DNA from: Platerodrilus igneus
Taxonomy: Eukaryota > Arthropoda > Insecta > Coleoptera > Lycidae
Length of the DNA stretch: 64,000 bases
NCBI GenBank assembly: GCA_036346225.1
Contig: JARFIW010001108.1
Location: 4,858,501 to 4,922,500 of the forward strand
Direction: 5' to 3'
Below, one piece after another: positions 33,730 through 45,169 of this stretch. Numbering within the stretch: position 1 is the stretch's first letter; every line of letters starts with the position of its first letter. The translations under genes and the position numbers were made by a program. The notes below the pieces were generated by a model, which saw only the letters and a program-made list of their open reading frames with translations, was not told the origin of the DNA and made no database searches.

Positions 33730-35198
33730 TGCTGTGATAAGGGGTTGTTTAGGGGTGTATTGAGTAGTAAGGGTCGTGTAGTAACTATAAATAGCAATAG
33801 GAATCAGAAAACTGCATTTATTTAGCAAAAAATTAAGTAATTTGTACATTATGTAAATAGCAAGCATTTAACACCTTCTATATAGACCGTAATTAACTTA
33901 CTATGCTGCTTGCCGGATCCACGGGGCTCTACCATCTAATATCTCTGCAAGCTATTCGCTTCGTCTCACAGTACCACTTTATACCCATATATCATGCATA
34001 CAAAATTGACTACCAGTTCCGCTTACCCCCATATATCATGCATCCATTTAATAATTTTTGTGTCGTAGTAGCCGGACCTTTTATTTAAATACGCACTAAC
34101 TCGTGCATCACGTTAATAACTTGAGGTCCGCTATTACAGTTTTATACTTTCAACTACGATATTAAATGTAACTTTACTACACACACAAACTACTAACCAA
34201 AAGCTTTATTATTATGGTGGTCTAAATCAGTATTCAGCACTTGATGGAAGTAAAAGAGAAGAGAGCTTTAATATTTTCGCTCGGGTATTTATATCATTAT
34301 TCCATCCCCCTATCGGACTTGTTTCATTCGAAAAGCTTATTTTCCAAAGCGGCTTCTAAAAATTTTAAGCGTAACCGTCGCTAAATTCGGAAAATTTCTC
34401 CCTTTCTACGTGCTGTTTATATCGAATTCGTTTTCTACCTTCGCGTGTGCGTTCGTTTCGAAAACTGTTGACTCTAAACCAATGACAAAATTTTCTGTCG
34501 TCACAAAACTCCGCCTAACTGCTATTAATCTTTGTCTATACATGTTTGATGTCTCCTTCCAAACCCCACTTGAGTTACAGAAAATCGATATTGTTGACGT
34601 CCTTCATCAACTCCACGTGTATATCTTACGTGACTTTCAATCCAACGCTTGCTCTATACTTGTCTCTTTCTGTTGTATATTACCGATTGTCCATTCCACT
34701 CGCTCCTTAAAATATCTGTTGCTATAGCTGTTTGTACAAATTGACCCTTGCAAGCAATTTCTATGGAATCTTATATTAACGTACGTTCAAATTCTCCGAA
34801 CGTAACATTTAACAAGCAGGTGTTTCATGTAATTATCGACCGTTTGAACATAACAATTCCTCGATTTTCTGCTTCTTAGTATCTGTATGGTGGCTTTAAA
34901 ACAAATATATTTGCGTCAGAAATTATTGATTTTCTTATGCAAGCACGCTCTCTTTTTGCTTATATTAGTTTAAATAAATTATGATTCATTATGCGTATTT
35001 TTGAATTTCTATATGCTTTGAAGCTTTCTTCCTTCATGTAATTCTAACATTCCAATTATTAAATATAAAAATTCCTTAATACTCGTCCGTTTTTACTAAC
35101 TGAATTAAATTAATTTGGCGCGTAAATAATTTGCTTTTTTCTATATACATGGTTGCTGAAATTTTATTGTATACACCTATTTACCCCTTTTAATCCAT

Positions 35199-35203
<5 letters not shown>
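33730..35203 (+). mobile_element. TA-flanked repeat family, best-bounded copy (33.7 kb)
   Basis: 1.47 kb with (TA)n on both sides. The left end reads TTGCTGTGATAAGGGGTTG. The right end read inward is TTGTTATGGATTAAAAGGGG, then TAAATAGGTGTA against TTTAGGGGTGTA on the left, so the ends are imperfect terminal inverted repeats of about 35 bp. On the minus strand a TATA-like box at 34286-34293 is followed by an exon-like region ending CATA|GTAAGT at 33902, with sequence shared with the 11.7-kb copy. No transposase visible. The 105-codon plus-strand frame at 34410-34727 is unsupported. Confidence 0.65.

Positions 35204-35229
<26 letters not shown>
35204..35229. repeat. (TA)n microsatellite
   Basis: About 26 bp of TA at the right edge of the 33.7-kb repeat. 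Confidence 0.95.
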
Positions 35230-35235
<6 letters not shown>

Positions 35236-35749
35236 ATATAACCTTACATTTATACAGTACTGATAACCACTTCTTTTGGCTACAGGAATTTAATTCGTAC
35301 TTGTTGTTGACAAATCACTCGCTCAATTAATATTTCTTTAAATGTCACTAATTAACACCCCAATAGCCCCAAACCACGTTCTTAAAGTTATCGAAGATTG
35401 TTTGGCAAAACTTGATTGGTTAGGTAATAGAATTCCTATCTATAATATGCAATAAACTCAATATGTTCCTCCATTGTAGTTCACTTTATTCGCTTGAGAA
35501 CCAGAGGATAAATATCTTTAGTATCTTTATTCAAATACACCAAACTAAGTTTCATCAGTTTATATTTATATAATACCAGTTATGAAACCAGAAAGATTCA
35601 CTCTACAACTTCTATAACAAGCAAATGAAAAATATTCAGAATCCTTAAATAAGGAGTCAAGTATTAAAGGTATTCAGAATTTTGTGACCAATTCCGCGAA
35701 GATTACATTTAGAATAAAAGTCACCATAGGAAATCTACGGTTAAAAAAT
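35230..35749. other. no gene recognised
   Basis: AT-rich; nothing supported. Confidence 0.4.
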
Positions 35750-36230
35750 ATAATAAAAGAAAAATAAAGAATGACAAGGGCACTTTTGAGCATTGTTACC
35801 CTTTTATAACCGCCGTGAAGTAGATGAAATAAACTTCGTTCAAACGTTTTGCTTGAATTCGTCGCTCCTCTTCCTGACAGGAGCATTGCTGCCAACTTCC
35901 GTTCAACTCTACAGATTTTCTTTTTAAACATCTTTCTATGTCGATGGAACCTTTACAATACATTTAAGCGTTTCCTAAATTTACGAACACGACATACTTC
36001 GTTAAAAGCAACATCTTCTTAAACATAAATTGAAACGTATTTGGAGGCTTATCAGTGTATACGTTGGGCGATGTCGCGCCGTTATAATAAGTAATGGAAA
36101 CACAAAATGATATTGTCAAGACATAATAAATGCACGTCTATATAGCCTCATCTCCGGCGTAAAGCTTGTTGAGGAAATAAGAAACGAAGTGTGAAAGGCA
36201 GCTGAAACTTTCTATGTTGCCAGGTTATCT
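35750..36230 (+). repeat. old dispersed repeat R1, copy 2 (pair at 30420-30880)
   Basis: Homologous to 30420-30880. On the minus strand it contains GGTTATAAAAGGG, followed by ATG and a hydrophobic stretch (MLKSALVILYFSFIIFF). The ATG is only about 12 bp after the TATA-like box, so this is not a credible promoter-plus-start pair. Confidence 0.6.
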
Positions 36231-38595
36231 TTTGGCGAGCCTGAATTTAATGAAGGGTAATTGCTTTTTGTATTGTTCTAATGTATAATAACCAGCACTT
36301 TTTATTTAGCTTCAATTTCAATTGAATTATTTGCACTAGTAACACAACAAATTATGATGTCTGGAAAGCTTTCTTAAGAAAAACGAGTTGGATCGAACTA
36401 TGCGTTTTAATTAGATGAACTTAACCAACAACCATGCCAAGCCATTTTGTGAAAACAAATTTCAGGATACACATTTTGGGTATATAATTTGAGAACAACT
36501 TTACATAATTTTAGATTTAGCTTTTTTAATAAACTGACTCTTTGGGTTCCGTGTTCAAATTATTCCTCACCTTGCATTCAAGACAAATCCAAGTCGCATT
36601 TCAAAATACAAAAGCATTCGTTTTAAAGCTACAAGCTTCTTTAGTATAATACATCTTATTATTTTTAACTTTAATTCACGATGTCTGGCGGCTTTTGAAG
36701 CCATATAAAGAATAATTCTTTCTGATTGGTTATAAAAATGTAAATCACCTACGCGTTCGTCATCACTATTCTATAAAGTAAGCTTTCCATACCGTACGTT
36801 CATTGCATCATGGCAGCATAATTGTTTCAATACAAAAGTTTTTTTTTCTTCCTTGTTTAGATACTGATAAGAAGCCCGCGTGGTTTAGTTTAATCGGCAA
36901 ATTGATTGCCTAAACAGAGAGGCAATAAACCCTGTTATATTGCGCACCTTACTTTAATAATAACCTTCACCAGTTTCATTCTAATTAGATGTTTATAAAC
37001 CGGCTATCAAAATATAAATTCTTTCCATTGTTAATTTACCGACTAGAGTAACCGTTATCCTAAAGATTAACCTCGTCTTGTTATTGGGTTTCTATATTAA
37101 AGCGTAGTGTATAAAAACCTCGATATTCTAGGCGTCATTAGATTTTAGTTACCATGCTATATAATCTCAGTACCCTAGTTGAATTTAGACTCTCTTTTAA
37201 AGTTCAAAGTTCTATTTGTACACAATACAGATATTTTTCTTAGCGTCATCGTGAACAAGTCCGTTTAGTCTGTTACGTACATTGACGTAACCTATAAAAA
37301 AACCAAAAAAAAAGAAAGAAAGAGGTATAACCGGGCTCGATCGGCGAGAGGGCGGGGTTTTATACATACAACAAAAAACTTAAGGGAGACCTGAAATAAA
37401 GAAGGAGAAATTATATACACTCACACATTCACACTCATTCGCGCTCAAAACAAAACATACCAAAAAAGAAATCTAAGCACAATATGTACACAGTATAGTG
37501 GTAGCAAAAAGAAACAAACAACAAAAAATTACTTCTTAAACACTAAACCTAGCAAGAAAATAAAAAACCAAATCATTTTTTTTAATGGTGAGCTGCCGGT
37601 TTTAGGCTCCTAATTTCCAACCAAAAAGAAACAACATTATCCCCCCTAAAACCAACAGCTCTAAATCCTCGTAAATATAAAACTTAACCTATACATAAGA
37701 ATGGCCACGACGTTTTTTTGTTTTAGTTATTTAAAACCAAATAGCAATGCATCCACACAATGCCAATAAATACAAAAAAGGTTCAACAATGGTCGAATTG
37801 ACGAATTAAATTTAGAAATGCAGGATAACTTTTGTATAGAAGAACTAAATTTGAAAATGCATGCACTTAAACAATAAAATCCCCATCGTTATGGTTGCAA
37901 CGCAAGCAGTGACGGAAAGCACTTACCCTTAAAGTTGCTGACGTCGGGGTTAAGTCGGTAGCTGTTCTACATCAACGGGTAGGGGGCTATTACTACAAGG
38001 AACGACCATTCATTGCAGCTTTAAGGCCGTCGGAAGAAAGCTAAAGCAACTACAAATACAATTAATTCGTGGTAGTCGGAAGGTATAATTTTATAAAAAC
38101 CCTAAATACCCACCACGCTATAATATGTGCTCGAAATTCGCATCAACCAAAACGGAAACAACAAAACATTCTACACGTATTTACTTGTGCAGATTGTAAA
38201 GCAAAATGAGTATTAATTTTGTTTAACTAAGAACCAAAGCGCAACGTAATCTTGTAGTCAGGCTTAAAACGGGAAAAACACAGTTTATAATGGGGCAATA
38301 CGGAACTTTAATTCAATCAATTTTTTCAACGGAAAAATACATAAGCATTCATTATCGTATACTCAGAACACATTATTGACTATTTAGCACAAACTTTACG
38401 TTGAGGAATTTTTAGAACTAGAATTTAGTATTAATTAGCGGAAGTAACAACCGAAATTGAATTTATGCAAACAGATAAATGAATTAGCGCGTGAAAGGGT
38501 TTATTTTAATTTATTGAATAAATTTTGGTTTTTGAAGCCAAGTGGGTTTTGAATTGAGAATTATGTTTTTTGAGCGCTTTTCAGTCAGTACGAAT
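36231..38595. other. no gene recognised
   Basis: About 2.4 kb. It includes an A-rich purine run (37297-37330) followed by a GC-rich patch (CGGGCTCGATCGGCGAGAGG, near 37331) that stands out from its surroundings. No frame, tRNA or transposon end identified. Confidence 0.4.
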
Positions 38596-39090
38596 CTCCT
38601 TTCTCGCTCTCGCTCTTCCCCTCCTCCTTGCTTTCTCATTCTAATTTGCCACATTCCCTCCCTCCCGGCCTCTTTCTTCCCGGCCCTCTTCCGACTTCCC
38701 GCTCTCGTCATCCCCTTCCCTCCTTTCTGACCATTTCCTCACTATCCCCACCTCCATCCCTCCCTTCGTCTCTCTCGGTCTCGCTCCCCTCCTTCCCTAC
38801 TTTACCCATCCCTTCCCTCTCAACCTCCTACCATCCTCCTTTTATGTTTTTCCATCTCCCTTTCCTCTACCATCCCTCCTGCCCGCTCTCCTAGCCTCCC
38901 TCCGCCGTGATCTTGTCTCTCTCCCACTACATCAATACCTATCTCCTTTCCTCCACTTTTTTTCCACCTGCATACTCGTTGTTCAGTCGCTCTTTTCTTC
39001 TCCCCCCTTATCGCCATAACTCTCTTTCTCTTTCTTCATTCGCCCACTCCCTCCGCCTCCCTTTCCTGGCTCGAACTTTCTATATAAAAC
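38596..39090. repeat. ~0.5-kb polypyrimidine (C/T-rich) tract on the plus strand
   Basis: Long stretches of C and T with few purines (for example TTCCCCTCCTCCTTGCTTTC), not a simple short-period repeat. The apparent frames on both strands (LPSF/RERE-rich) are composition artefacts. Such mirror-rich tracts can form triplex (H-DNA) structures. Confidence 0.85.
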
Positions 39091-39577
39091 TATTGTAATT
39101 TTTGTAATCTCATCAGAGCAATTACAAAACGAGTTTTGCGCATTTGATGCCATTATCATAGTGAGGCAAATTGTATTAATTGTAAATACTCAAATATAAG
39201 GCCACTCAATTTGTTTACGGTTTTATTTATGAAGGGCGTCCCTTATGTAATTAATTTTTTGATTCCATTGCCTATGTGTTAAAAGAAGTTTAATTATAAA
39301 AATAAAATCACAATACATGCGGATTTTAATATTGTAATAATTTGCGACGTATGCAATTATTTAAGTATGGATACAAATATTTTATCGCCAGAAATCACCT
39401 GGGGATAACTAATGCAAGGTCTTCACTGTTCCAGTACTAATAAATGATAATCTGTGGAGTATATGATATTGACACGCTATGATTCATTTTGACCAGAAAC
39501 ATTTGATACGATCTATAGGACACGTAGCAGGTCAGCACAGCAATTCGTACTTGTTCGATAAAGAAAGCAGCAAAAAT
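39091..39577. other. no gene recognised
   Basis: AT-rich flank before the mariner relic; nothing supported. Confidence 0.4.
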
Positions 39578-39777
39578 TAGTAGAAAACCCACCGGAAGAA
39601 TTGGTGCCTAATTGTCACCAAAAATGTGGACCATCTTCGTCACATAAAGACCAAAATGTTTCACAGGATTTCCGGAAATGTGTGCCAATAATCCAATTCT
39701 GTTTGCCGTCGTACTGTAACCAGTGACAAAGCCCTTGGTTTATCCAAGGCAAGAATCAATAAATAAGGGAAGAAAAG
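39578..39777 (+). pseudogene. mariner transposase relic A, left part (split by the gypsy element)
   Basis: Roughly 90% identical to 46312-46510. It covers the region leading to and including the first catalytic block, but the DETWV motif seen in the other copy is mutated here. It ends at 39777 with AAAAG, the 5-bp target duplicated by the gypsy insertion. Confidence 0.85.
39773..39777. repeat. 5-bp target-site duplication (left) of the gypsy element
   Basis: AAAAG here is repeated at 44735-44739 directly outside the right LTR. Confidence 0.9.
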
Positions 39778-40039
39778 TGTTATGTATTGTATTTATGTTG
39801 TAGTCACATTGTCGCATGCTCAGTCACTAATCTGTCTGTCAACTCATGAACATATATATAGTGTGGGGGAAGAAAGGGGCGGAAGGAATTTGAATTAAGA
39901 TGGCTACGGTTTTGTCTAAAGTTTCTTTTGGTCTTGTCAAGTAATAGTTTTAACATGGAATGTAATTGTATAGTGTACATTATTTATTACAAAAAATGAA
40001 TAAACAAGTGTCTGTTAGTAATTTACTTAATACATTGCA
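39778..40039 (+). repeat. 5' LTR of Ty3/gypsy element (262 bp)
   Basis: Begins TGTTATGTATTG and ends ACATTGCA, with the TG...CA boundaries of LTRs. It differs from the 3' LTR at 6 of 262 positions (about 2.3%), with no indels. A TATATATA box lies at about 39852-39860 and AATAAA at 39999-40004, consistent with the promoter and polyadenylation signals of an LTR. Six differences mean insertion is fairly recent but not current. Confidence 0.97.
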
Positions 40040-40040
40040 C

Positions 40041-40051
40041 TGGCGACGAGG
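40041..40051 (+). promoter_or_regulatory. primer-binding site, tRNA-Ser(GCT)-like
   Basis: TGGCGACGAGG starts one base after the LTR and is complementary to a tRNA 3' end CCTCGTCG-CCA. From memory this is the 3' end of animal tRNA-Ser(GCT), and tRNA-Ser priming is known for Mag-type elements. Minus-strand DNA synthesis would start here. Confidence 0.75.
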
Positions 40052-40110
40052 AAAACAAGAATAAATTGAAGGTTATATAATTGAACTGCTATATTTCCAC
40101 GTGTTATCTA

Positions 40111-40764
40111 ATGCCTGATACTAATAATTTAACAAATTCTACAAATACTTTAGATTTTAGTATCACTACAATGAGTTCTACAAGTGCTATACCGTTAATT
40201 GGTATGTTGCCTACATTTTCATCAAAATACAACTTTGCTATTTTTAACGATCGCATAGATCAATTTTTTATCGCAAACAATATTGATACTGCAGATCCAA
40301 GGAGAGCAGGTATTTTAATTATTCACCTTAAAGACGATGCCTATAAATTATTGATGGATTTATGTTTACCTGAACATCCTAAAACAAAAACATACGAAGA
40401 ATTAATTTTATTATTAAAGCAGAACTTTTTACCTCGCAAATCTGTTTTTACTGAACGCTACAAATTCCATCTAGCCCGCCAAGAATGTGGTGAGCTTGTT
40501 GCCGACTTCAGTGCTAAATTACTAAATTTAGCTACCAATTGCAAGTTCGGACAAAATATTGATGAAAATCTACGGGATAAGTTTATAGTTGGATTACGCC
40601 AAGGTCCCATTTTGGATAAATTACTCAGTCAAGGTGAAAACTTATCTTTTAAGGAAGCTGTAAACTTAGCAGCAGAAATGGAAGCTGTTAAATTACATTC
40701 ATCTACACTTAATACAAATTATGTTCATACTCTACATTCTAATACTATGTTGAATTCTCCATGA
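40111..40764 (+). CDS. gag: gypsy Gag (capsid), frame ends at an in-frame TGA
   Basis: The first ATG in the frame is at 40111 (MPDTNNLTN...); the frame itself is open from before 40081. The protein is the capsid precursor. Its central part contains the retrotransposon Gag signature region ('DFSAKLLNLATNCKFGQ', 'LRDKFIVGLRQ'), usual for metazoan gypsy Gag. The zinc knuckles are not in this frame segment but lie after the stop, at 40861. Gag and pol are in the same frame, separated only by TGA at 40762-40764 and about 28 further codons. The stop is therefore either a point mutation or a natural readthrough site. The sense alternative CGA differs by a C-to-T change, which fits simple decay. No other break is visible in gag. 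Confidence 0.9.
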   Translation: MPDTNNLTNSTNTLDFSITTMSSTSAIPLIGMLPTFSSKYNFAIFNDRIDQFFIANNIDTADPRRAGILIIHLKDDAYKLLMDLCLPEHPKTKTYEELILLLKQNFLPRKSVFTERYKFHLARQECGELVADFSAKLLNLATNCKFGQNIDENLRDKFIVGLRQGPILDKLLSQGENLSFKEAVNLAAEMEAVKLHSSTLNTNYVHTLHSNTMLNSP

Positions 40765-43700
40765 CACGGTACAGTCATACCAAACCTTAATGAAGGTAGT
40801 GATACGAGTAACCGAAAATTACTTACACAGGATAATGTACGTTCCAAAATGAAATTTAATTGCTACGCCTGCGGGGGAGGCAATAATCACGATTTTAAAA
40901 ACTGCAAATTCAAGGGATACACATGTTTGTTCTGCAATAAACCAGGGCACATTAAGGCTGCATGTAAAAGCTTTAAAAGAACCAGGCATCATTTCATGGA
41001 ATCTGTTGTATCGAACGAACAAGATTCGCATTCTCCTAATGGTATTTTCCAGATGAATTATCTATATTCTCAAGAAAATGCTGTCAATTTGGTTGCCGAA
41101 AATTCTAGTGACATGCAATTGTCCATTTCAAAGGTTCCGCCGATGATAGTCCAGTTGGAGGTCAACAACACCCGTCTAGAAATGGAGATAGATAGCGGTG
41201 CTGGTAAATCTGTTACATCGTTTCAGCAATTTTCTACTTTATTTCCTAAATTCATTAATAATTTAGAACCAACGTCTGTTTCTTTTTCGCCTTACTTTGG
41301 TGATGATTTTACTCCTAAAGGAAAAATTAAAGTTAACGTAAAATTCAAAAACTTAATAAAAAATTTAGACTTATATGTAATCGATTTACCAAGAAATTAT
41401 GGTGAAAAACCGGCAATTATAGGTAGAGATTGGATCTGGGCTCTGGACGTTGTTCCCAGAAAATGTATGGAATCATATTTTTCAAAAAAATTTATTAATC
41501 TGCATAATACTCAAGTTAATTTCAATCTTTCTTCTGAATTAAAAAATGTACTTAAAACTTACGACACAGTTTTTACTGAGAATGTAGGTAGGTTCAACGG
41601 TGAACCTTTAAAAATTAAAATTATTAAGGATGTCGATCCTAAGTTTTGCAAACCCTATACTCTACCGTTTTCACTAAAACAAAAAACAGAAAATGAACTT
41701 AATCGTTTAGTTAACGAAAATATTCTCACTCCAGTACATACTAGTTGCTGGGCTATTCCTATAGTGCCAGTCTTAAAAAAGGATAATACAATTAGAATTT
41801 GTGGAAATTTTAAGATGTTAAACCCATATATAGAGGACGATCATTATCCTCTCCCAAGGGTAGATCAGTTGTTCGCTAAATTAAGCGGTGGAGAAAAATT
41901 TTTCAAACTCGATTTACAATCAGCTTATAACCAGATGCCTGTTTGTGAAGAATCACAAAAGCTTCTGGTCATCAGTACTCATATTGGGCTCTTCAAATAC
42001 AACATAGCTCCTTATGGTATCAAATCGCTACCTTCTAAATTTCAAAGAACAATGGACAAATTATTTTACAGTTTGCCTTTTGTGCTGGTGTTCCAAGACG
42101 ATTTATTAGTTACCGGCAGAAATGACACTGAACATTTAGAAAATTTAAAATTAGTTCTAAGCATTTTACGAAACGGGTTAACCTTAAAAAAAGAAAAATG
42201 TTCTTTTTTTATGGACTCAATAGAATATCTCGGTCATGTTATAGACAAGTTTGGAATAAAAACTAGTGCTAGCAAAATTGAAGCGATAAATAACGTCCCT
42301 CTTCCTCAGAATATTACACAGCTTAGGTGCTTCTTAGGTATGGTTAATTTTTATGGAAAATTTATCCCTAATGTTTCTGAAATCTTGTCCCCATTATACC
42401 GTTTGTTGCAAAAGAATGTTACATATCAATTTAATAACGTGTGCATTAATGCTTTTATAACAGCAAAAAGATTGCTTACTAATGCACCTGTTCTGGTTCA
42501 CTATAACCCAGAACTACCTTTGAAATTATATTGTGATAGTTCTAACTACGGACTCGGATCCGTGCTAGTCATGTTTTCTCTAATAAGGTAGAAAAACCCA
42601 TCGCATACGCTTCTCGTACTCTTAATAAAGCTGAACTGGCTTATTCCCAAATCGATAAAGAAGCCCTCGCGTTGATATTTGGTATTACCAAATTCAATCA
42701 ATATTTATATTTACAAAAATTTTCTTTGGTTACTGATCATAAACCTCTTTTGTCTATTTTTGGACAAAAAAAACATTTCCCTACTATGGTAGCAAATCGC
42801 TTACAAAGATATGCCCTTTTTCTCACTGGTTATGACTTTGATATAATATACATTAATGGATACAAAAATATTGGTGCTGATTGTCTTTCAAGATTATCAC
42901 TTCAAGGTAACACTGCTTCGATTTCAGAAGATAATATTAACCTTAACTACATTCTTAACAGTGAATTACCTCTAAATTTTGATGTTATAAGAAAAGCTAC
43001 CAGGAAAGACCCTATTTTGTCTAAAGTAATTCAGTTTATCTTAATGGGCTGGCCCTCTTCAAGTAAGGGTTTAACCATGGAACTACAAAATTTTTACCAA
43101 AAACGAGAGCAACTCTCTTTTCAGTCAAATTGTGTTTTCTGGGGTTAACGTTTAGTAATTCCTAGCTGTTGTAGACTATCAGTACTAGGCACTGCGCACG
43201 AAGGTCATTTAAGTATCGTAAAAATGAAGTCTTTAGTACGTTGCTACATATGGTGGCCTAACATAGACACACATATCGAAGATTACTGCAATTCTTGCCA
43301 GTCATGTTAGTTAGAGAGAAAAGAACCTCCAAAATCTGTAGGAATAACTTGGCCTACCACTAGTTCCGTCTGGGAACGGGTGCATCTGGATCACCTCGGT
43401 CCTATTATGAACAAAATTTATTTAGTTGTTACTGATTCATATTCGAAATGTGCTGAGGTCTTACCTGTTTCAAGCACTTCAGCTGATGCCACGATTAAAG
43501 CATTGCTTTCTACTTTTGCACGTTTCGGCCTTCCTAAACTAGTTGTTAGCGATAACGGTCCACCATTCGACTCTTATGAATTCAAAAATTTTCTTCAATC
43601 CTTAGGAATACGTTCCACATTAATATCTCCATATCATCCAGAGTCGAACGGCTTAGCAGAAAATAGTGTCAAATATTTCAAACACAAGCTACACGTAGCT

Positions 43701-44405
43701 AGTCATGATGAAAATTTCAGATTAGATTATGCTATTTACAAAACCTTGTTTCAATATAGAAATACCGAACATTGCACTACTAATCAAACTCCCGCTTCAT
43801 TAATGTTTGGTAGGTCACTTAGATCAAAATTAGATCTTTTACGGCTCACTTACGAGTCGAAAGTTGCAAATAAATCTCGGATATTACGGGAATTTTCTGT
43901 GAATGACTTATTGTTAGCTAGAAGTTACAGGCCAGGGGAAAAATGGAAAAAAGCAAAAATTATAGAAAAATTAGGTCCGGTTTCTTATTTAGTACTTTTA
44001 GAGAGCGACAGTAGGGTGGTGTGGAAAAGACATGTTGATCAATTGATTAACAGAAGTGAAAATGATCTGCTACAATCCGCAATCCTACCTCAAAACGTAG
44101 AAACTGTTGTCGAAGTTTTGCCTACTCTACCTAGTTTATCAACTGTACCAAACAATTTGTCGGACATTCCTATCGAAGTTAACATTAATAACGAAAATAT
44201 ATCACCTACGGTATTATCAGAGCCAGAGAATGTCATTTCACCTTTTCATAGTCCTGCTACTAGCACCTCTCCGTCGAATACCTCGCCTACAGTGATACCC
44301 ACTGAGTGTTCTGCGCCACCCCAGAGGTTGAGTCCTATGGATAAGGATATGCCTCAACGGAGGTATCCCACCAGACTTCGCAAACCACCAGAAAAGTTGG
44401 AATTA
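40765..44405 (+). pseudogene. pol: gypsy Pol: zinc knuckles, protease, RT, RNase H, integrase; three internal breaks
   Basis: Counting from the ATG at 40849: two CCHC knuckles (C5-C8-H14-C19, unusually spaced, and canonical C26-C29-H34-C39); aspartic protease DSGA at D115; RT motif A 'LDLQSAYNQM' with D355; 'FQDDLL' with D417-D418; RNase H 'CDSSNYG' with D563. A one-base loss at about 42566 shifts the frame in RNase H, which then continues ('DKEALA', 'TDHKPLL'). The integrase HHCC finger spans about 43190-43307. TAA at 43146-43148 precedes it and TAG at 43308-43310 follows it. The integrase core from 43380 has D4, D58 and E94 (DD35E) and a GPY/F-like C-terminal block ('KLGPVSYLVLL'). The FQDD box, the zinc knuckles and the tRNA-Ser site suggest the Mag clade. 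There is no envelope gene or chromodomain. With these breaks the copy should not be autonomous. Confidence 0.93.
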
Positions 44406-44458
44406 TAATTAAATGGTGAAAAAAAAAGTTTATTTTTTTTAATATGTTTGTTCACTCT

Positions 44459-44472
44459 TAAGGGTGAAGGTG
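44459..44472 (+). promoter_or_regulatory. polypurine tract
   Basis: TAAGGGTGAAGGTG directly precedes the 3' LTR and is mostly purine, as expected for the plus-strand primer of an LTR retrotransposon. Confidence 0.7.
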
Positions 44473-44734
44473 TGTTATGTATTGTATTTATGTTGTAGTC
44501 ACACTGTCGCATGCTCAGTCACTAATCTGTCTGTCAACTCATGAACATATATATAGTGTGGGGGAAGAAAGGGGCGGAAGGAATTTGAATTAAGATGGCT
44601 ACGGTTTTGTCTAGAGTTTCTTTTAGTCTCGTCAAGTAATAGTTTTAACATGGAATGTAATTGTATAGTGTACTTTGTTTATTACAAAAAATGAATAAAC
44701 AAGTGTCTGTTAGTAATTTACTTAATACATTGCA
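44473..44734 (+). repeat. 3' LTR of the gypsy element (262 bp)
   Basis: Same length and ends as the 5' LTR, with six substitutions. Followed by the AAAAG target duplication at 44735-44739. Confidence 0.97.
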
Positions 44735-44739
44735 AAAAG

Positions 44740-45150
44740 TAAAAAAGTTTAGGGTGCAAGAAGTGATTGGCAAATTATTGTCTATTACCTTTTGGGTTTA
44801 TTAAGAGGTTGTATCGATTATTTATCGAATGCAACTACTATAAGCAGTGATTATTACTCACATCCAGTAAGATAATTTCGAAAATAAATCAAACATACAG
44901 AAACATAACCTAAGTGCGGTTTTTGCTTTGCACGACAATGTTTTTAGTAACGCTTACGAACCACTAAAAGCTCTACATGCAAAGTAGGATTTCAAGAAAT
45001 CGGTAATGCAGCATATATAGTCTAGCTTGACCCCAGTGATTTCTTTGTGAACAGAAATTAAAATAGAGATTTAATGCTGGCAGCTTTAAAACGAGGTTTA
45101 ACAAACAAAACTCAAACTGTCTGCTCGTAGATCCAAAACAACCATTTTAA
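44740..45150 (+). pseudogene. mariner transposase relic A, right part
   Basis: Continues relic A after the gypsy insertion and matches 46520-46925. It keeps 'IDYLSNATTISSDYYSHPVR' (near 44812-44872), the region of the second catalytic Asp in mariner. Near 45030-45050 a 'LDPSDFF'-like block marks the third Asp. Stops and frameshifts are present. Confidence 0.85.
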
Positions 45151-45169
45151 TAACCTAAATTCCCTCCTA

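Noticed and set aside
35674..35931. Signal-peptide-like MLKSALVILYFSFIIFF after a TATAAAAG box on the minus strand
   Set aside because: The ATG lies only about 12 bp after the TATA-like box, so it would be upstream of the transcription start, and the homologous repeat at 30.4 kb lacks the ATG.
38542..39098. Several Pro/Ser/Leu- and Arg/Glu-rich frames on both strands
   Set aside because: Product of the polypyrimidine tract; opposite strands give complementary low-complexity peptides.
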